45,722 nucleotides of DNA from Bacteroidales bacterium M7 (GCA_001689515.1 LUJR01000007.1:4225-49946), one strand, 5' to 3'. Positions 29,978 to 39,402 are shown, counted from the first letter of the stretch. Program-made: numbers and translations. The notes: generated from the sequence alone by a model not told the origin.

Positions 29978-31066
29978 TCATTTCACTATGCCCTTTTCAA
30001 GAAATTCGGCGAGGTTGGTGCGCACACGCTCTCCTTCTCTCTCCGATGCAATCTTGAGCATATCAGAGTCGGTCATGATTCGGACGAGATCCTCAAACGA
30101 TGTCTTCTGGGGATTCCACCCTAACTTAGCCTTCGCCTTGGTCGGGTCGCCCCACAGGTTGACGACATCTGTAGGACGATAGAAATCCTGGCTTACCTCT
30201 ACCAGCACCTTTCCGGTCTTCTCATCTATACCTTTTTCATCCTCGCCTTCGCCTTCCCAACGCAGATTGATGCCTACGTTTTTGAATGCCAGCGTGGCAA
30301 ACTGCCTCACCGAGTGTTGCTGCCCGGTAGCTATTACATAATCCTCAGGCTTGTCTTGCTGGAGCATGAGCCACATGCACTCCACATAGTCACGTGCATA
30401 TCCCCAGTCACGCAGCGATGACAGGTTGCCGAGATACAGCTTATCCTGCTTACCCTGCGCGATACGGGCTGCAGCAAGAGTGATTTTACGTGTGACGAAT
30501 GTCTCTCCACGTCGCTCGCTCTCATGGTTAAAGAGTATGCCCGAGCAGCAATACATGCCATATGCCTCACGGTATTCCTTGACGATCCAATAACCGTAGA
30601 GTTTTGCAACGGCATAGGGGCTGTAGGGATGGAAAGGAGTGTTCTCGTTTTGAGGCACCTCCTCCACTTTGCCATAAAGCTCGCTGGTAGAAGCCTGATA
30701 TATGCGGCACTTGTCCTTAAGCCCGCACAGTCTGACAGCTTCAAGTATGCGAAGCACACCTACAGCATCCACATCGGCAGTGAATTCGGGCGAATCGAAG
30801 CTCACCTGCACATGGCTCTGGGCAGCGAGATTATAGACCTCGTCAGGTCTGATTTTCGATATCACCTGCATGATGCTCATCGAATCGCCAAGGTCGGCAT
30901 AATGGAGGTGGAAGTGCTTATGTCCCTCCAGATGCGATATCCTTTCGCGGAAATCCGACGAGTTGCGACGTATGGTACCGTGTACCTCATAACCTTTGTC
31001 AAGCAACAATTCTGCCAGAAACGATCCGTCCTGACCCGTAACACCGGTTATAAGAGCTGTCTTCAT
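29978..31066 (-). CDS. gmd: GDP-mannose 4,6-dehydratase
   Basis: A 362-residue extended SDR that converts GDP-mannose to GDP-4-keto-6-deoxymannose, the precursor of GDP-fucose and related sugars. The NADP loop GVTGQDGSFLAELL is at 8-21. The STSELYGK segment and YSPYAVAKLYGYW supply the catalytic Ser/Thr, Tyr and Lys. The RGETFVTRKITLAAARI block and RDWGYARDYVECMWLMLQ are diagnostic of Gmd. GDP-fucose synthase (fcl) is not adjacent. It is the last gene of the folP-cdaA-DUF59-lpxH-gmd run, 42 bp after lpxH. Confidence 0.95.
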   Translation of the reverse strand: MKTALITGVTGQDGSFLAELLLDKGYEVHGTIRRNSSDFRERISHLEGHKHFHLHYADLGDSMSIMQVISKIRPDEVYNLAAQSHVQVSFDSPEFTADVDAVGVLRILEAVRLCGLKDKCRIYQASTSELYGKVEEVPQNENTPFHPYSPYAVAKLYGYWIVKEYREAYGMYCCSGILFNHESERRGETFVTRKITLAAARIAQGKQDKLYLGNLSSLRDWGYARDYVECMWLMLQQDKPEDYVIATGQQHSVRQFATLAFKNVGINLRWEGEGEDEKGIDEKTGKVLVEVSQDFYRPTDVVNLWGDPTKAKAKLGWNPQKTSFEDLVRIMTDSDMLKIASEREGERVRTNLAEFLEKGIVK

Positions 31067-31108
31067 GATTATCTGTATCTATTGTGTGGTAAGATTTATA
31101 TCTGTATT

Positions 31109-31870
31109 TTAATTATCTCCATTGTCATAAACTTTCAGCCTTACATCGTGTCCGTCAAAACATGCATAGCTGAAATGGTTGATCCAATCGCCGAGTATTA
31201 TCACCCGAGCCCCGTCTGCAAGCGACTTGTCCAGCATGGCATGACGATGACCGAAAATAAAATAGTCAATCCTCGGATGAGACCGGTCAGCAATGTAATC
31301 CCGGGCATACTTGACCAATGGCTCTTCCTCTTCATTAATTATGCGGATCGAATGCTCTGATGCCGTCCCTGATTTGCGGCTCTGCGCTGACCAGCCATGA
31401 GCGAGAGCCAGAGTCCAGCGTGGATGGATAGTGGCATAAAGCATACGGCAGACAGGGTTACGGAATATTCTGCGTAGAATCCTGAATCCTGCGGGACGCT
31501 CTCCTACGGCATCGCCATGGTCAAGCAAAAAAGTCTTGCCCCCTATTTCCTTGACCACAGGACCATCCACCACCTCTATACCTATCTCCTGAGGCAGATA
31601 GTCGAATATCCACATGTCGTGATTACCCTTGAACCAATATATCTTGACCCCGGCATCAGCAAGCTCAGCGAGAGCACCGAAGAAACGGACAAAACCGCGA
31701 GGGACAACAGTACGATATTCAAACCAGAAATCAAGCATATCCCCCATCAGATACAGCTCGGTTGCATCCTTGCGTATGCCACGCAAAAACTCCACGACCC
31801 TCGCCTCGTGAGCCTTTGGGTCGCGCATGTAGGATGCACCTAAGTGAGCGTCAGACAAGAAATACACCAT
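31109..31870 (-). CDS. lpxH: UDP-2,3-diacylglucosamine pyrophosphatase LpxH-like
   Basis: A 253-residue calcineurin-fold metallophosphoesterase. Metal ligands are in FLSDAHLG (D7, H9), MGDMLDFW (D44), KGNHD (N83-H84), DHGD at 117-120 and FGHRH at 206-210. This motif set and the internal RMLYATIHPRWTLALAHGWS block match LpxH, which cleaves UDP-diacylglucosamine to lipid X in lipid A synthesis at the inner-membrane face. It lies 21 bp after the DUF59 gene. Confidence 0.88.
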   Translation of the reverse strand: MVYFLSDAHLGASYMRDPKAHEARVVEFLRGIRKDATELYLMGDMLDFWFEYRTVVPRGFVRFFGALAELADAGVKIYWFKGNHDMWIFDYLPQEIGIEVVDGPVVKEIGGKTFLLDHGDAVGERPAGFRILRRIFRNPVCRMLYATIHPRWTLALAHGWSAQSRKSGTASEHSIRIINEEEEPLVKYARDYIADRSHPRIDYFIFGHRHAMLDKSLADGARVIILGDWINHFSYACFDGHDVRLKVYDNGDN

Positions 31871-31891
31871 ATTTCATTACTCAGGAGTTAA

Positions 31892-32215
31892 TCAAAGAAA
31901 ACCGAGATCCAATTTTGCCTCCTCGCTCATCATGTCTTTGGTCCACTCAGGCTCAAAGACTATACGTATATCGACACTTTTTACGCCGTCGATGCTCTCA
32001 AGCTTTATCCTGGCATCATCCACGATGAAATCAGCTGCCGGACAGTTAGGGGCAGTCAATGTCATATCTATGGCAAGGTTGCCCTCATCGTCAAGGTCTA
32101 TCTTGTATATCAGCCCAAGACTGTAGATATCCACAGGTATCTCAGGGTCAAATACAGTCCGTAGCATTGCCACGACCTTTTCTTCAATTTGCAGACGCTG
32201 TTCTGGGGTAAGCAT
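31892..32215 (-). CDS. DUF59/MIP18-family Fe-S assembly protein (SufT-like)
   Basis: A 107-residue protein with the DUF59 core VFDPEIPVDIYSLGLIY, the conserved cysteine in TAPNCPAAD, and the C-terminal EPEWTKDMMSEEAKLDLGFL found in Bacteroidota SufT-like proteins. Such proteins help mature Fe-S proteins. No suf operon is in the window. It sits between cdaA (29 bp) and lpxH (21 bp). Confidence 0.88.
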   Translation of the reverse strand: MLTPEQRLQIEEKVVAMLRTVFDPEIPVDIYSLGLIYKIDLDDEGNLAIDMTLTAPNCPAADFIVDDARIKLESIDGVKSVDIRIVFEPEWTKDMMSEEAKLDLGFL

Positions 32216-32244
32216 TATATACTCATTTTTATTTTATACTGAAT

Positions 32245-33030
32245 CTATGGGCGGTTATTGCCTATCACTGCCGACAGACGATGCTCAAGCTCGGCAGTCG
32301 ACAGACGCATATGGAGCTTGCCACGGTACGCCACGGAAATATTGCCGGTCTCCTCCGACACCACTATCGCGAAAGCATCCGTAGCCTGGGCTATACCGAG
32401 AGCCGAACGGTGACGCAGACCGAGCGAACGAGGCACATTGCTGTCATGGCTGACGGGCAGGATGCATCCGGCACTCATCAATCTGAAATTGTCGATGATA
32501 AGCGCACCGTCATGCAGCGGTGAGTTCTTGAAGAATATGTTTTCAATGAGCCGGGTATTGATCAGAGCCTCTATGATATCGCCGCTCTTCTCATACTGAT
32601 CCAGAGGCATGCTCTGCCGCAGCACTATCAATGCTCCTGTCTTGCTCTTTGCCATGCTCATACAAGCATAAACAATGGGTAACACGTATTGTTTGCCTTC
32701 CGAATACTCCTCCGCCTTGCGATGATGCTTGAAGAAGTTATGAAGAAATCTCCACCGCTTGTGGTCACCTACCTCTACAAGAAAACGCTTTATCTGGTCC
32801 TGAAAGAGGATGACAAGCACCAGCAGACCGATACTCATGAACTTGTCAAGAATAGTCCCCATCAGTCTCATCTCCAGAATCTGCGATGTAAACACCCACA
32901 CGACTATCAGTGACAATACACCTATGAAGATGTTGATGGTGCCGCTCTCTTTCATTATCCTATAGAGATAGAAGAGCAGCAGACCCACTATCGCTATGTC
33001 AAAGGCATCTCTTAATCCAAAGGGTTCCAT
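32245..33030 (-). CDS. cdaA: Diadenylate cyclase CdaA
   Basis: A 261-residue membrane-bound cyclase that makes c-di-AMP from two ATP. Three membrane helices at about residues 12-85 precede the DAC (DisA_N) domain. The catalytic DGA (SPLHDGALIID) is at 174-176 and RHRSA at 206-210. The longer frame starts with TTG at 33060 inside folP; ATG 33030 gives the family N-terminus MEPFGLRDAFD. It begins 8 bp after the folP stop. The usual Firmicutes partner CdaR is absent; folate and lipid A genes flank it instead. Confidence 0.94.
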   Translation of the reverse strand: MEPFGLRDAFDIAIVGLLLFYLYRIMKESGTINIFIGVLSLIVVWVFTSQILEMRLMGTILDKFMSIGLLVLVILFQDQIKRFLVEVGDHKRWRFLHNFFKHHRKAEEYSEGKQYVLPIVYACMSMAKSKTGALIVLRQSMPLDQYEKSGDIIEALINTRLIENIFFKNSPLHDGALIIDNFRLMSAGCILPVSHDSNVPRSLGLRHRSALGIAQATDAFAIVVSEETGNISVAYRGKLHMRLSTAELEHRLSAVIGNNRP

Positions 33031-33037
33031 AGTCTGA

Positions 33038-33880
33038 TCATTGCGGTAACATGGATACAATCCTGACAGCCTCCGCGCAGGCTTTCACATCATGAACTCT
33101 CAATATCTGCGCCCCCTTGAGCAGAGCGATAGTATTCAATGCGGTAGTGCCGTTCAGAGCATCCGAAGCAGGCACGCCTAAGCACCTTGTCACCATGGAC
33201 TTTCGTGAAATGCCAACCAGCACCGGAGCATCAAGAAGCTCGGCAAACATAGGCATATCAGCCATAAGACGGTAGTTTTGTTCCAGCGTCTTTGCAAATC
33301 CGAAGCCTGGATCCACTATCACATCGTTGACGCCTGCCAGTCTGAGTTTACGAAGCTTGACCGACAGATCCCGCAATACCTCAGCGGTAACACCGTCAGG
33401 GTAATCGGTCAGGGTCTGCATGTCAGCCGGAGTACCGCGCATGTGCATAAGTATATAAGGGACATTGAGAGCTGCGACAGTTTCAAACATACCGTCATCA
33501 AGATCACCTCCTGAAATATCGTTTATAATATCAGCACCCATCTGTTCTATCGCAACCTTTGCCACGGAAGCACGGAACGTATCCACTGATACCACTATGT
33601 CAGGTGAGACTTCACGCAATGCCGCGATGCCCGCTGCCAGACGGTCTATCTCTTCGGTTTCGCTCACAGCAGCCGCTCCCGGGCGTGAAGAATAGCCACC
33701 GAGGTCTATCATGTCGGCACCGTCATCCATCATATCACGCACACGCCTGCCTATCTCATCAGCATTGACACGCGAGCCTGCATAGAACGAATCAGGCGTC
33801 ACATTGATGATGCCCATTACTGCCGGACGGTCGTATTCGATCAGCCGCCCATGTATGTTGAGAGAAAATGGCTTAAACAT
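33038..33880 (-). CDS. folP: Dihydropteroate synthase FolP
   Basis: A 280-residue TIM-barrel enzyme joining p-aminobenzoate to dihydropterin pyrophosphate. MGIINVTPDSFYAGSR at 22-37 and DMIDLGGYSSRPGA near 55-68 are the two PROSITE-type signatures; DPGFGFAKT and the C-terminal RVHDV are also present. It is the target of sulfonamides; the P-loop regions look normal. It is the first gene of the minus-strand operon. A -7 box TAAATTTG at 33893-33886 lies 6 bp before the ATG, suggesting a leaderless mRNA. Confidence 0.95.
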   Translation of the reverse strand: MFKPFSLNIHGRLIEYDRPAVMGIINVTPDSFYAGSRVNADEIGRRVRDMMDDGADMIDLGGYSSRPGAAAVSETEEIDRLAAGIAALREVSPDIVVSVDTFRASVAKVAIEQMGADIINDISGGDLDDGMFETVAALNVPYILMHMRGTPADMQTLTDYPDGVTAEVLRDLSVKLRKLRLAGVNDVIVDPGFGFAKTLEQNYRLMADMPMFAELLDAPVLVGISRKSMVTRCLGVPASDALNGTTALNTIALLKGAQILRVHDVKACAEAVRIVSMLPQ

Positions 33881-33941
33881 TTATGCAAATTTAATAAAAA
33901 ATCAGATGATATCCGCTTTTTCTCCTCTTGATATAGTTATA

Positions 33942-33972
33942 TTGCATTTCAAAGGAATATTTCGTAAATTTG
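33942..33972 (+). promoter_or_regulatory. Promoter of ileS
   Basis: TTG at 33942-33944, 20-nt spacer, TAAATTTG at 33965-33972. The start near 33979 gives an 88-nt leader with a small gactg/cagtc hairpin and two ccatgg palindromes. No T-box specifier structure was recognised. Confidence 0.7.
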
Positions 33973-34067
33973 CGGTGCTTAAAACAGCCTTAACGACTGG
34001 AATCAGTCAGTCACATAAAGTATCTCGCCATGGTGTCAGAGCCATGGAGCTTTCCATCTGATAGATT

Positions 34068-37000
34068 ATGGACAAGAAATACAACGTCTACGACAAATTC
34101 AACCTTTCGGACATAAACAAGCGGGGACTTGCCCGCTGGAAAGAGCAACAGCTCTTCCAGAAAACCCTCAAACAACGTGAGGGATGTCCTTCTTTCGTGT
34201 TTTTTGAGGGTCCGCCATCAGCCAATGGTATGCCTGGCATCCACCACGTAATGGCACGTACCATCAAGGACATCTTCTGCCGCTTCAAGACCATGAAAGG
34301 TTTCCAAGTCATGCGCAAGGCAGGATGGGACACCCACGGACTGCCAGTAGAGCTCGGCGTGGAGAAATCTCTCGGCATCACCAAAGAGGATATCGGCAAG
34401 AAGATTTCGGTAGACGAGTATAACGCCGCATGCCGCCGCGAAGTGATGAAATTCACCCGTGAGTGGGAGACTCTGACCGACCGCATGGGCTATTGGGTCG
34501 ACATGCAGAATCCCTACATCACCTACGACAACCGTTATATCGAAAGCGTATGGTGGCTCTTGAAACAACTGTATAAGAAAGGTTACCTTTACAAAGGCTA
34601 TACCATCCAGCCATATTCTCCTGCAGCAGGCACAGGTCTCAGCTCTCACGAGCTTAACCAGCCTGGATGTTACCGTGATGTCAAGGACACCACCTGCACC
34701 GCCGAATTTGAGGTAATAAACCCGACAGCTGACATGCAGGGATGGGGCACCGCCTTCTTCCTTGCCTGGACCACCACGCCTTGGACTCTGCCGAGCAACT
34801 GTGCCTTGGCTGTCGGCCCGTCAATCAAATACAACATAGTCCGTACCTACAATCCCTATTCGGGAGCTAAAGTGACCGTCGTTCTTGCCGATGCTCTGAT
34901 GGGCAGCTATTTCAACCCCAAAGCTGCCGACATGAGCCTTGAAGATTATGACGGCGGCAAACTTGTGCCCTATCAGGTAGTGGCATCGGTTGAAGGCAAA
35001 GACCTCGTCGGTATGACCTATAAGCAACTTATGCCGTGGATCAATCCTGGCGAAGGCGCATTCCGGGTAATTCCAGCTGATTATGTCACCACTGATGACG
35101 GTACGGGCATAGTACATATTGCCGGCACATTCGGTGCTGATGACAACCGCGTCAGCAAGCTCAACAATGTTCCTGCCATGCTCCTTATAGACAAGGATGG
35201 CAACCAGCGTCCGATGGTTGATCCGACAGGACGCTTCTATAGATTGGAAGACCTTGATGCGGATTTCGTAAAAGAACGTGTCAACGTTGACGGCTACACC
35301 CAGTGGGCAGGAAAATACGTAAAGAATGCCTTTGACCCGGCATCTGACGCCGAGCAGAAGGAAACTCTTGACGTAGAGCTGTGCATGTGGCTGAAGCAAC
35401 AGGATCGCGTATTCAAGATAGAGAAACACGTACACAGCTATCCTCACTGCTGGCGCACGGACAAGCCTGTACTCTACTATCCCCTTGACAGCTGGTTTAT
35501 ACGCACCACAGCTGCCCGCGAGCGCCTGATGGAGCTGAACAAATCTATCAAATGGAAACCGGAATCAACCGGTTCGGGCCGCTTCGGCAAATGGCTTGAA
35601 AACCTGCAAGACTGGAATCTGTCACGCAGCCGCTACTGGGGTACTCCGCTGCCCATATGGCGCACAGAGGACGGATCAGAGGAAATCTGCATAGAGAGCG
35701 TACAGCAGCTCTATGACGAGATAGAGAAATCCGTGGCAGCGGGTCTGATGAAATCTAATCCCTACAGGGACAAGGGCTTCGTCCCTGGCGATTACACCAA
35801 AGACAATTACGAGCGCATAGACCTCCATCGCCCCTACGTTGATGACATCGTCCTTGTCAGTGCGAGCGGAAAACCGATGAAGCGAGAGACCGACTTGATA
35901 GACGTATGGTTTGACAGCGGTTCGATGCCGTATGCACAGATCCACTATCCGTTTGAAAACAAGGAAGGTCTTGACAGCCGTCGCCTCTACCCTGCTGACT
36001 TCATAGCCGAGGGTGTGGATCAGACACGCGGATGGTTCTTCACACTCCACGCCATAGCAGGCATGATATTTGACTCTGTCGCCTACAAGGCTGTGATATC
36101 CAACGGTCTGGTACTCGACAAGGACGGCAACAAGATGTCAAAACGTCTTGGCAATGCTGTCAATCCCTTTGATGCCATCGAAGAGACCGGCAGCGACCCC
36201 CTGCGCTGGTACATGATAGCAAACTCATCACCTTGGGACAATCTGAAATTCGACATCAACGGAGTCAAGGAAGTATCGCGTAAGCTCTTCTCCACACTCC
36301 ACAATACATATGGGTTCTTTGCGCTGTATGCCAATGTCGACAACTTCGACAACTCACTGCCGCAAGTGCCCATGGACAAGCGTCCTGAGATAGACCGCTG
36401 GATAATCTCGCTGCTCAACACTCTTATAAAAGATGTGGATAGCGCGCTTGAAGACTATGAGCCTACCAAAGCCGCACGTGCTATCAACGAATTTGTCAAT
36501 GACAACCTCTCCAACTGGTATGTGCGCCTCAACCGTAAACGTTTCTGGGGCGGAGAGATGACAGATGACAAGCTTGCTGCGTTCCAGACTCTCTACACAT
36601 GCCTTGAGACGGTGGCTCTTCTGATAGCACCGATAGCACCATTCTACGCTGACCAGCTTTATCTCGACTTGACCTCAGTCACCAAAGGCGATAATGCCAC
36701 CAGTGTGCACCTCGCAGACTTCCCCAAAGCCGACGACAGTCTGATTGACAAGCAGCTTGAAGAGAACATGAAGGTAGCACAGACCATCACCTCAATGGTG
36801 CTTGCCCTGCGTCGCAAAGTCAATATCAAGGTACGTCAGCCGCTCACATCCATAATGATTCCCGTAGTGGATGAAAAGCAACGTAAAGCTGTCGAAGCAG
36901 TCAGTGACCTGATACGTTCGGAGGTCAATGTCAAAGAGATAAAGATAGCCGACAACAGCGAGGGCATGCTCGTCAAGCGTGTCAAGCCCGACTTCAAGAA

Positions 37001-37499
37001 GCTTGGTCCTAAGCATGGCAAGGATATGAAACTTGTGGCTGCAGCTATCCAGCAGATGACCCAGACACAGATAACCGAACTTGAGCGCAACAACACCATT
37101 ATGCTTGACATTAATGGCATGCTTAAGCCTGTCGACCTGGCTGATGTCGAAGTCATATCCGAAGATATACCCGGATGGCTCGTAGCCAATGAAGGCAACA
37201 TCACCATAGCTCTGGATGTCACCGTCACTCCCGAGCTCAAGCGTGAGGGACTTGCACGAGAACTCGTCAATCGCATACAGAACATCCGCAAGAGCCGTGA
37301 CTACAATATCACCGACCGCATCAAGGTAGTGGTGGATGCCGACGGCGATATAGCAGATGCTGTCAAGGACTTCAACGACTTCATTCGCCGTCAGATTCTG
37401 GCATCCGCGCTCAGCGTAGGCAAAGTCGATGAGAACGACCAGGATGCTGAAAATCTTGATATAGACGAAAACAACATATTTGTGAGCATCACCCGTTGA
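34068..37499 (+). CDS. ileS: Isoleucyl-tRNA synthetase
   Basis: A 1143-residue class I synthetase. The HIGH motif reads GIHH at 57-60 (PPSANGMPGIHHVMART), KMSKR is at 688-692, and the editing domain lies between with TTPWTLPSN near 240. The long form and absence of a C-terminal zinc CxxC pair fit the eukaryote-like IleS2 type common in Bacteroidota, a type often less sensitive to mupirocin (family knowledge, not tested). Its own promoter lies upstream, and a strong terminator overlaps its stop codon. Confidence 0.96.
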   Translation: MDKKYNVYDKFNLSDINKRGLARWKEQQLFQKTLKQREGCPSFVFFEGPPSANGMPGIHHVMARTIKDIFCRFKTMKGFQVMRKAGWDTHGLPVELGVEKSLGITKEDIGKKISVDEYNAACRREVMKFTREWETLTDRMGYWVDMQNPYITYDNRYIESVWWLLKQLYKKGYLYKGYTIQPYSPAAGTGLSSHELNQPGCYRDVKDTTCTAEFEVINPTADMQGWGTAFFLAWTTTPWTLPSNCALAVGPSIKYNIVRTYNPYSGAKVTVVLADALMGSYFNPKAADMSLEDYDGGKLVPYQVVASVEGKDLVGMTYKQLMPWINPGEGAFRVIPADYVTTDDGTGIVHIAGTFGADDNRVSKLNNVPAMLLIDKDGNQRPMVDPTGRFYRLEDLDADFVKERVNVDGYTQWAGKYVKNAFDPASDAEQKETLDVELCMWLKQQDRVFKIEKHVHSYPHCWRTDKPVLYYPLDSWFIRTTAARERLMELNKSIKWKPESTGSGRFGKWLENLQDWNLSRSRYWGTPLPIWRTEDGSEEICIESVQQLYDEIEKSVAAGLMKSNPYRDKGFVPGDYTKDNYERIDLHRPYVDDIVLVSASGKPMKRETDLIDVWFDSGSMPYAQIHYPFENKEGLDSRRLYPADFIAEGVDQTRGWFFTLHAIAGMIFDSVAYKAVISNGLVLDKDGNKMSKRLGNAVNPFDAIEETGSDPLRWYMIANSSPWDNLKFDINGVKEVSRKLFSTLHNTYGFFALYANVDNFDNSLPQVPMDKRPEIDRWIISLLNTLIKDVDSALEDYEPTKAARAINEFVNDNLSNWYVRLNRKRFWGGEMTDDKLAAFQTLYTCLETVALLIAPIAPFYADQLYLDLTSVTKGDNATSVHLADFPKADDSLIDKQLEENMKVAQTITSMVLALRRKVNIKVRQPLTSIMIPVVDEKQRKAVEAVSDLIRSEVNVKEIKIADNSEGMLVKRVKPDFKKLGPKHGKDMKLVAAAIQQMTQTQITELERNNTIMLDINGMLKPVDLADVEVISEDIPGWLVANEGNITIALDVTVTPELKREGLARELVNRIQNIRKSRDYNITDRIKVVVDADGDIADAVKDFNDFIRRQILASALSVGKVDENDQDAENLDIDENNIFVSITR

Positions 37500-37517
37500 T
37501 GCCCACAAATATTTTTA
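37476..37517 (+). terminator. Terminator overlapping the ileS stop codon
   Basis: atatttgtgagcatca (37476-37491) and tgatgcccacaaatat (37497-37512) pair at 15 of 16 positions around a 5-nt loop and are followed by tttta. The TGA stop (37497-37499) is the first triplet of the right arm, so the stem is made partly of coding sequence. Confidence 0.8.
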
Positions 37518-37567
37518 TAATCCTTACCTTATCATAACCATACCTCGAATAACTTAACCGTCACATT

Positions 37568-37942
37568 ATGAGTGAAAAGACCCGCTATTCCGATGAAGAG
37601 CTCCAGGAGTTCAAGGAACTGATTCTTGCCAAACTTGACAAAGCTAAAAAAGAATATGACCTTCTCAAAGCTGATGTCACCAACACCGAAGGCAACGACA
37701 TTGCTGACACATCTCCTACATTCAAGGTTCTTGAAGAAGGTGCAAGCACTCTTGGCAAGGAAGCGTCAGGCCGTCTGGCAGAACGTCAGATGAAATTCAT
37801 TCAGAACCTGCAAGCCGCCCTCGTCCGCATAGAAAACAAGACTTACGGCATCTGCCGTGAAACCGGCAAACTCATACCCAAAGAACGTCTGCGCGCTGTG
37901 CCTCATGCCACTCTGTGCATAGAAGTAAAGCAGAAGAAATAA
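37568..37942 (+). CDS. TraR/DksA-family regulator with incomplete zinc finger
   Basis: A 124-residue DksA-like protein with a coiled-coil N-terminal hairpin (about 5-85) and the C-terminal YGICRETGKLIPKERL..VPHATLCIEV segment. Canonical members have four zinc cysteines (CxxC...CxxC). Here only the first of each pair remains (C in GICRET and in TLCIEV), replaced at the other positions by Thr and Val. DksA-type proteins bind the RNA polymerase secondary channel and act with ppGpp. It lies between the ileS terminator and lspA (51 bp), and no TAnnTTTG promoter was found in the 50 bp before it. Confidence 0.85.
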   Translation: MSEKTRYSDEELQEFKELILAKLDKAKKEYDLLKADVTNTEGNDIADTSPTFKVLEEGASTLGKEASGRLAERQMKFIQNLQAALVRIENKTYGICRETGKLIPKERLRAVPHATLCIEVKQKK

Positions 37943-37993
37943 AGGGTATCATCCATATTGTACCCTTTGAAACGAAACCAAAGCATCCCTTTT

Positions 37994-38617
37994 ATGACAT
38001 TGACCAAAGGCCGTCTTGCCGCTCTTATCATCATCCTCGTCATAATCATCGACCAGGCATTGAAGATATGGGTAAAGACCAACATGTATCTTGGCGAATC
38101 AATCCGATTCACATCCTGGTTCCAGCTCTTGTTTGTCGAAAACAATGGCATGGCATTCGGGATAGAACTCGGAAGCAAGATTTTCCTCACCCTGTTCCGC
38201 ATCATTGTGGCTGCCGGTGTGATATACTATATCGTCAAGATACGTAACAGAGTCGATGTCTCCAAAGGATTGATGGCTTGTCTGGCACTGATTGCCGCCG
38301 GAGCTGCCGGCAATATCATTGACTGCATGTTCTACGGCATGCTATTCAATAATCCTATGCCCCCCGAGGTTGCCGTCATGTTTCCTGAGGGAGGAGGATA
38401 TGCTCCGTTTCTGATGGGTAAGGTTGTGGATATGCTCTACTTCCCTCTGTTCAGTTTCGACTGGCCGACATGGATTCCGTTTGTAGGCGGCAGCCATTTC
38501 CTGTTTTTCCAGCCCATTTTCAATTTTGCCGATGCTGCCATCTCGGTCGGATTGATAGCACTCATCCTGTTCCATAGCAAATTTTTCTCCCACAAGGAGG
38601 AGGCGGTAGCGGAATGA
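37994..38617 (+). CDS. lspA: Lipoprotein signal peptidase (signal peptidase II)
   Basis: A 207-residue inner-membrane aspartyl protease that cleaves prolipoproteins. The conserved blocks IDQALKIWVK, VENNGMAFG, AAGAAGNIIDCMFYG and FNFADAAIS supply the two catalytic Asp residues. An insert of about 50 residues (MLFNNPMPPEV...PFVGG) between the last two blocks is characteristic of Bacteroidota LspA. ATG 37994 is chosen over TTG 37958. Its stop overlaps the start of the next lipoprotein gene, so the two are coupled. Confidence 0.95.
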   Translation: MTLTKGRLAALIIILVIIIDQALKIWVKTNMYLGESIRFTSWFQLLFVENNGMAFGIELGSKIFLTLFRIIVAAGVIYYIVKIRNRVDVSKGLMACLALIAAGAAGNIIDCMFYGMLFNNPMPPEVAVMFPEGGGYAPFLMGKVVDMLYFPLFSFDWPTWIPFVGGSHFLFFQPIFNFADAAISVGLIALILFHSKFFSHKEEAVAE

Positions 38618-39402
38618 TGAAACCATCATGGCTACATATCATACTTGCGTCCGGGGCGATACTGGCTTCAGCCACAGGTTGTTCCAACCGACCTGACGGT
38701 GTATTGTCAACCGATGACATGGCAGCAGTCCTTGCCGACATCCATGAAGCCGAAGGAGTGCTCGAACAGGATTATAACAACTATAAGGGTGACTCTGCCA
38801 AAATCACACTGCGACAGTCTGTCTATCATAAACACGGCATTGACGCAGCTACTATGGATACCTCCCTCGCATGGTACGGCTATCATATGGATAAATACCA
38901 GGAGGTCTATGATGAGGTCATTAAAATACTTGACAAACGCCTTGCCGGCATAAAGGTGTCACCCGGACAAAGCGTAGACATGGGTTCATATGGAAATGTG
39001 GAAGGCGACTCGGCTATAGTATGGCGTGACCTCCAGCCTCGTTATTTCCACACGCGCTTGTTCAACAAATACATCACCGCATCCCTTTCGCGAGACAGAT
39101 ACTGGGAGGACGGCGATGAATATGAGTTGCGTTTTCATTCTACTGACAATCGTGGACCAGTAGAGGTGACCACCGCCATACTCTACGGCGATGACACAAA
39201 CGATATGATACACCGCCAATTTGGCACCACCGGATGGCATAGTCTGAAATTCACAGTAGATACTGCCAAATTCGCTTCCAAAGTAACCTTCGCTATCGGT
39301 TACAGACCACAGTCAGGCAGCGTGACAGCCGCCATAGACTCCGTAACCCTTCTGCGCACCCGCAATCCGTTTATCAATCGCGACAAAGGGAATAAACAAT
39401 GA
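38614..39402 (+). CDS. DUF4296 lipoprotein
   Basis: A 262-residue protein with a lipobox ending at Cys23 (ASATGC). DUF4296 spans about residues 30-110 (VLSTDDMAAVLADIHEAEGVL, SVYHKHGIDAATMDTSLAWY), a helical Bacteroidota domain. The rest is a beta-rich region with no known family. It overlaps the lspA stop by 4 bp (ATGATGA), and pairing with signal peptidase II is common in Bacteroidales. Location is probably the periplasmic face of a membrane; function unknown. Confidence 0.82.
   Translation: MMKPSWLHIILASGAILASATGCSNRPDGVLSTDDMAAVLADIHEAEGVLEQDYNNYKGDSAKITLRQSVYHKHGIDAATMDTSLAWYGYHMDKYQEVYDEVIKILDKRLAGIKVSPGQSVDMGSYGNVEGDSAIVWRDLQPRYFHTRLFNKYITASLSRDRYWEDGDEYELRFHSTDNRGPVEVTTAILYGDDTNDMIHRQFGTTGWHSLKFTVDTAKFASKVTFAIGYRPQSGSVTAAIDSVTLLRTRNPFINRDKGNKQ

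Noticed and set aside
29830..30057. A 75-codon plus-strand protein gene
   Set aside because: It runs through a perfect hairpin into the antisense of gmd and matches no family I know; kept only as an option within the candidate RNA.
33979..34067. T-box riboswitch in the ileS leader
   Set aside because: No T-box core or specifier loop is seen, and the leader is too short.
37500..37567. dksA promoter after the ileS terminator
   Set aside because: No TAnnTTTG box was found in this spacer, so the promoter is left unassigned.
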